A DNA stretch of 64,000 nucleotides, from NCBI RefSeq assembly GCF_016900875.1, contig NZ_JAFEUM010000002.1, positions 558,001-622,000 of the forward strand. Direction: 5' to 3'. Shown piece by piece: positions 61,958-64,000 of this stretch. The stretch is from Vibrio ulleungensis. Lineage in GTDB: Bacteria > Pseudomonadota > Gammaproteobacteria > Enterobacterales > Vibrionaceae. The position numbers were made by a program, and so were the translations under genes. Each line of letters opens with the position of its first letter. Position 1 is the first letter of the stretch. The notes under the pieces are model-generated. The model had not been told where the DNA came from and did no database searches. It saw nothing but the letters and a program-made list of their open reading frames with translations.

Positions 61958-62062
61958 TAAGGGGAAACAGTGAAGCTGCGCTTAAGGCGCGATATTCAGC
62001 GTCCTAGTAACAAACCCAATAGGATGGCATAGAGGCCGACACAACAAGTTAGGAGTAAAGAT

Positions 62063-62437
62063 GTGGCGATACGTTATCAGCACCTTGTTTTTTTGATAAT
62101 TGTACTCGGTGGTGGCGCGTCTTTACTTAAGAGCAGCGGGCTCATTGCTTTGCAGTTTGGCGAGTTTGAACGTAACGTAGGCGGCGCCTCTGTGCTGCAT
62201 TGCGCCGTGGCCCTGTTATTAGGTTTTTCCACAGCAGGTTGGGTATCGCAACGTACGAACGAGACACTAAAGTTAACCATGCTAGCGCTTCCTTTTGTAT
62301 TAGTAACGCTGGATGAGAGCTCACAAGCTCTGATTGCAACCCGTCAATTCTCATGGCTAGATCTGACACTTAACATTACGTGTTTGATTATTGGCATTGG
62401 GTGTTATCGGCTGTTGAAAGTCAAGCAAGGTGAATAG
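62063..62437 (+). CDS. VanZ-like small membrane protein
   Basis: A 124-residue protein with four hydrophobic segments and the VanZ-type pattern LDESSQALIATRQFSWLDLTLN (near residues 83-104), in which D, E, Q and R are the conserved positions. VanZ-like proteins often occur in polysaccharide loci, but their function is unsettled. The GTG start is preceded by AGGAG. An overlapping ATG two bases earlier is in another frame and stops quickly. Confidence 0.78.
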   Translation: MAIRYQHLVFLIIVLGGGASLLKSSGLIALQFGEFERNVGGASVLHCAVALLLGFSTAGWVSQRTNETLKLTMLALPFVLVTLDESSQALIATRQFSWLDLTLNITCLIIGIGCYRLLKVKQGE

Positions 62438-62627
62438 TTCGTGCGAGTATAATATTGTCGTCTTCTGTGCAAATAACTCGTTATTTACTCACCGCATTAT
62501 GAGTACCTAAATAGAACAGGGTTACCTGCAGGCTAGTACGTTCTGTGTGGCGTTTACAACGACTCACCCGAAAGTCATCAGCGCTCAAATTTAATAAGCA
62601 CCACCAACACTCGGTAAAGTTTCGTAT

Positions 62628-63077
62628 ATGTTTGAATCCATATTATTGGTATGCACCGCAAATGTATGCCGCTCCCCTCTTGCTGAAGCACTGTTCAAAC
62701 AGCACCTTCCAGCTAAACATATTGCTTCTGCCGGTATTAAAGTGGATGCCTTAGGCTATGGAGGCCGTCCTGCCGATGTCGGAGCAATAGACATCGCCAA
62801 ACAGTTTTCACTTAACCTAGAGCAGCACGGAGCGCAGCAGTTGACCGCTGAGCTTGCCGAACAGTTTGACCTCATATTGGTGATGAACCCAACCCACCAA
62901 CAACAAGTTCTGGAGACTGCGCCAACTTTAGGTGCCAAAACTCTGTTGGTCGGACAATGGATTGGATTAAGCGCCATTGATGACCCATTTAATCAAGATA
63001 CCGTGGCGTTTGAACGGTGTTACCACGACTTACATCGTGCCACTCTATCTTGGAAAGATAAGCTAAAAACCAGTTAG
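62628..63077 (+). CDS. Low-molecular-weight protein-tyrosine phosphatase (Wzb type)
   Basis: A 149-residue phosphatase with the active-site loop C9-TANVC-R15-S at the N-terminus (VCTANVCRSPLAEAL) and the general acid aspartate in DDPFNQD near residue 123. It should dephosphorylate the Wzc-type kinase at 48260, forming the cycle of phosphorylation that export requires in related systems. Preceded by 190 bases without a recognisable gene. Confidence 0.93.
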   Translation: MFESILLVCTANVCRSPLAEALFKQHLPAKHIASAGIKVDALGYGGRPADVGAIDIAKQFSLNLEQHGAQQLTAELAEQFDLILVMNPTHQQQVLETAPTLGAKTLLVGQWIGLSAIDDPFNQDTVAFERCYHDLHRATLSWKDKLKTS

Positions 63078-63134
63078 TTGAGCTGTCCAATTTTAAATAG
63101 ACAGCCGCAGTACTAGCGCTATTAGGAGTTACCC

Positions 63135-64000
63135 ATGAAACGCATTCATGTTACTGCCTGTATTGCACTATCACTTAGTATTACCCTCCCTGCCACTGGA
63201 TTTTCATCAACCAAAGGGCTCGCCACTAAGGCGGTTACCCCGGTAAACAAAAATGGAACCTATTATGGCGTCAATTTAGCGGGCCCTGGATTTGGCAACA
63301 ATAAGCTTCCGGGAAGATATGGATACAACTACATCTACCCAAAGACCAGTGAGATGGACTATTTCATTGAAAAAGGGATGAATGTCTTCCGGCTAACGTT
63401 CCGATGGGAACGGATCCAGCACAGTTTGAAATCAGACTTAGACCAAGCAGAACTGCAACGTTTGACAGCAGCTGTTGACTACGCCACTACCAATGGTACT
63501 AGCGTTATTCTCGACATTCACAATTACGCTCGTTATCACGGGCAAGTTGTTGGCGGAGACTCTGTATCTTTTGACGACCTCGCAGATGTGTGGCGAAAAC
63601 TTGCTTCACATTTCAAACATAACCCTGCGGTCATCATAGGGTTGATGAACGAACCCCATGGAATGCCGACAGAACAGTGGAGAGACGCGGCAAATGTTGC
63701 AATTGCCGCTATTCGTGATGCAGGATCCGAGCACTTAATTTTGGTTCCGGGCAATGGGTACAGCGGTGGGCACTCTTGGTACAGTGATTGGTACGGTACA
63801 CCTAACGCTACCGTTATGGCTACCATCGTCGATCCAGCAGACAACATTGCCTTTGAAATACATCAATACTTCGACTCAAACTCGTCAGGCACATCCTTTG
63901 ATTGTGTCGATACTGAAGTTGGCAGCCGCCGCTTGGCTAAAGTAACCCAATGGATGCGAGACCATGGACAACGTGCCTTTCTAGGTGAGTTTGGTGCTGC
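63135..64000 (+). CDS. Secreted GH5 glycoside hydrolase (cellulase-like), partial
   Basis: The reading frame is open from the ATG at 63135 (AGGAG ribosome binding site) to the window end, 288 residues, with the C-terminus missing. It has a signal peptide (about 1-23), then NGTYYGVNLAGPGF, FRLTFRWERIQ, LDIHNYARYHG, and the two catalytic glutamates of a GH5 enzyme: E173 in LMNEPHGM (acid/base) and E285 in LGEFGA (nucleophile). Endo-beta-1,4-glucanase activity on a cellulosic backbone is likely. In this locus it may trim or release the polymer. Confidence 0.9.
   Translation, partial: MKRIHVTACIALSLSITLPATGFSSTKGLATKAVTPVNKNGTYYGVNLAGPGFGNNKLPGRYGYNYIYPKTSEMDYFIEKGMNVFRLTFRWERIQHSLKSDLDQAELQRLTAAVDYATTNGTSVILDIHNYARYHGQVVGGDSVSFDDLADVWRKLASHFKHNPAVIIGLMNEPHGMPTEQWRDAANVAIAAIRDAGSEHLILVPGNGYSGGHSWYSDWYGTPNATVMATIVDPADNIAFEIHQYFDSNSSGTSFDCVDTEVGSRRLAKVTQWMRDHGQRAFLGEFGA

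Noticed and set aside
62545..62754. Small gene overlapping the LMW phosphatase
   Set aside because: Most of it is the phosphatase in another frame, and the upstream part has no coding signature.

Overview
The window is chromosomal DNA from a gammaproteobacterium, almost certainly a Vibrio or close relative. Many products read like the Vibrio versions of the E. coli proteins, and several blocks keep E. coli gene order: gapA-yeaD; ybaN-apt-dnaX-ybaB-recR; mnmC/fabB-pdxB-asd-fimV-truA-accD-folC-dedD-cvpA-purF; epmC-aroC-prmB-smrB-sixA-fadJ-fadI-fadL. A species cannot be named from this sequence alone. I see no rRNA, tRNA, insertion sequence, prophage or CRISPR array.

Bases 1-43.3 kb are core genome. 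In order they hold glycolysis (gapA and a sugar-phosphate mutarotase), rRNA methylation (rlmA), small cysteine-cluster proteins, aquaporin Z, a replication and recombination block with a recognisable dnaX frameshift signal, a probable Fur-controlled small membrane protein operon, an RssB-like response regulator, and the accD-folC-dedD-cvpA-purF block with a PurR box. These are followed by a FimV homolog with a 20-copy hexanucleotide repeat, asd, pdxB, fabB and mnmC, then yfcL, epmC, a TraF-family outer-membrane protein, aroC, prmB, smrB, sixA, a pitrilysin-like protease, fadJ, fadI, an ECF sigma/anti-sigma pair and fadL. fadI and fadL have FadR-like sites upstream. A Rho-independent terminator on the minus strand, with no gene in front of it, points to an unannotated small RNA near 40.1-40.25 kb.

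Bases 45.0-64.0 kb, continuing past the window end, are one long plus-strand exopolysaccharide locus. Its content matches the xanthan (gum) pathway of Xanthomonas closely. It has a GumD-type undecaprenyl-phosphate glucose transferase and exactly four further glycosyltransferases, which look like GumK, GumH, GumM and GumI. It also has a Wzy/GumE-type polymerase, one membrane acyltransferase, a GumJ-type flippase, a GumL-type ketal-pyruvate transferase, an export system (beta-barrel, short OPX protein, Wzc-type tyrosine kinase and its phosphatase) and two GDP-mannose enzymes. A secreted GH5 glucanase, cut by the window end, closes the visible part. The GumH and GumL resemblances are strong over the whole length. 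GumM and GumI are moderate, and GumK is a weaker guess.

The 535-base leader of this locus carries a perfect CRP-type palindrome, an ops/JUMPstart element (the RfaH recruitment signal) and a terminator-like hairpin. The simplest model is a catabolite-responsive promoter whose long transcript needs RfaH antitermination to reach the distal genes. The predicted product is a xanthan/acetan-like polymer: a cellulosic backbone with mannose-containing, pyruvylated and acylated side chains. A UDP-glucose dehydrogenase for the glucuronic acid is not in the window.
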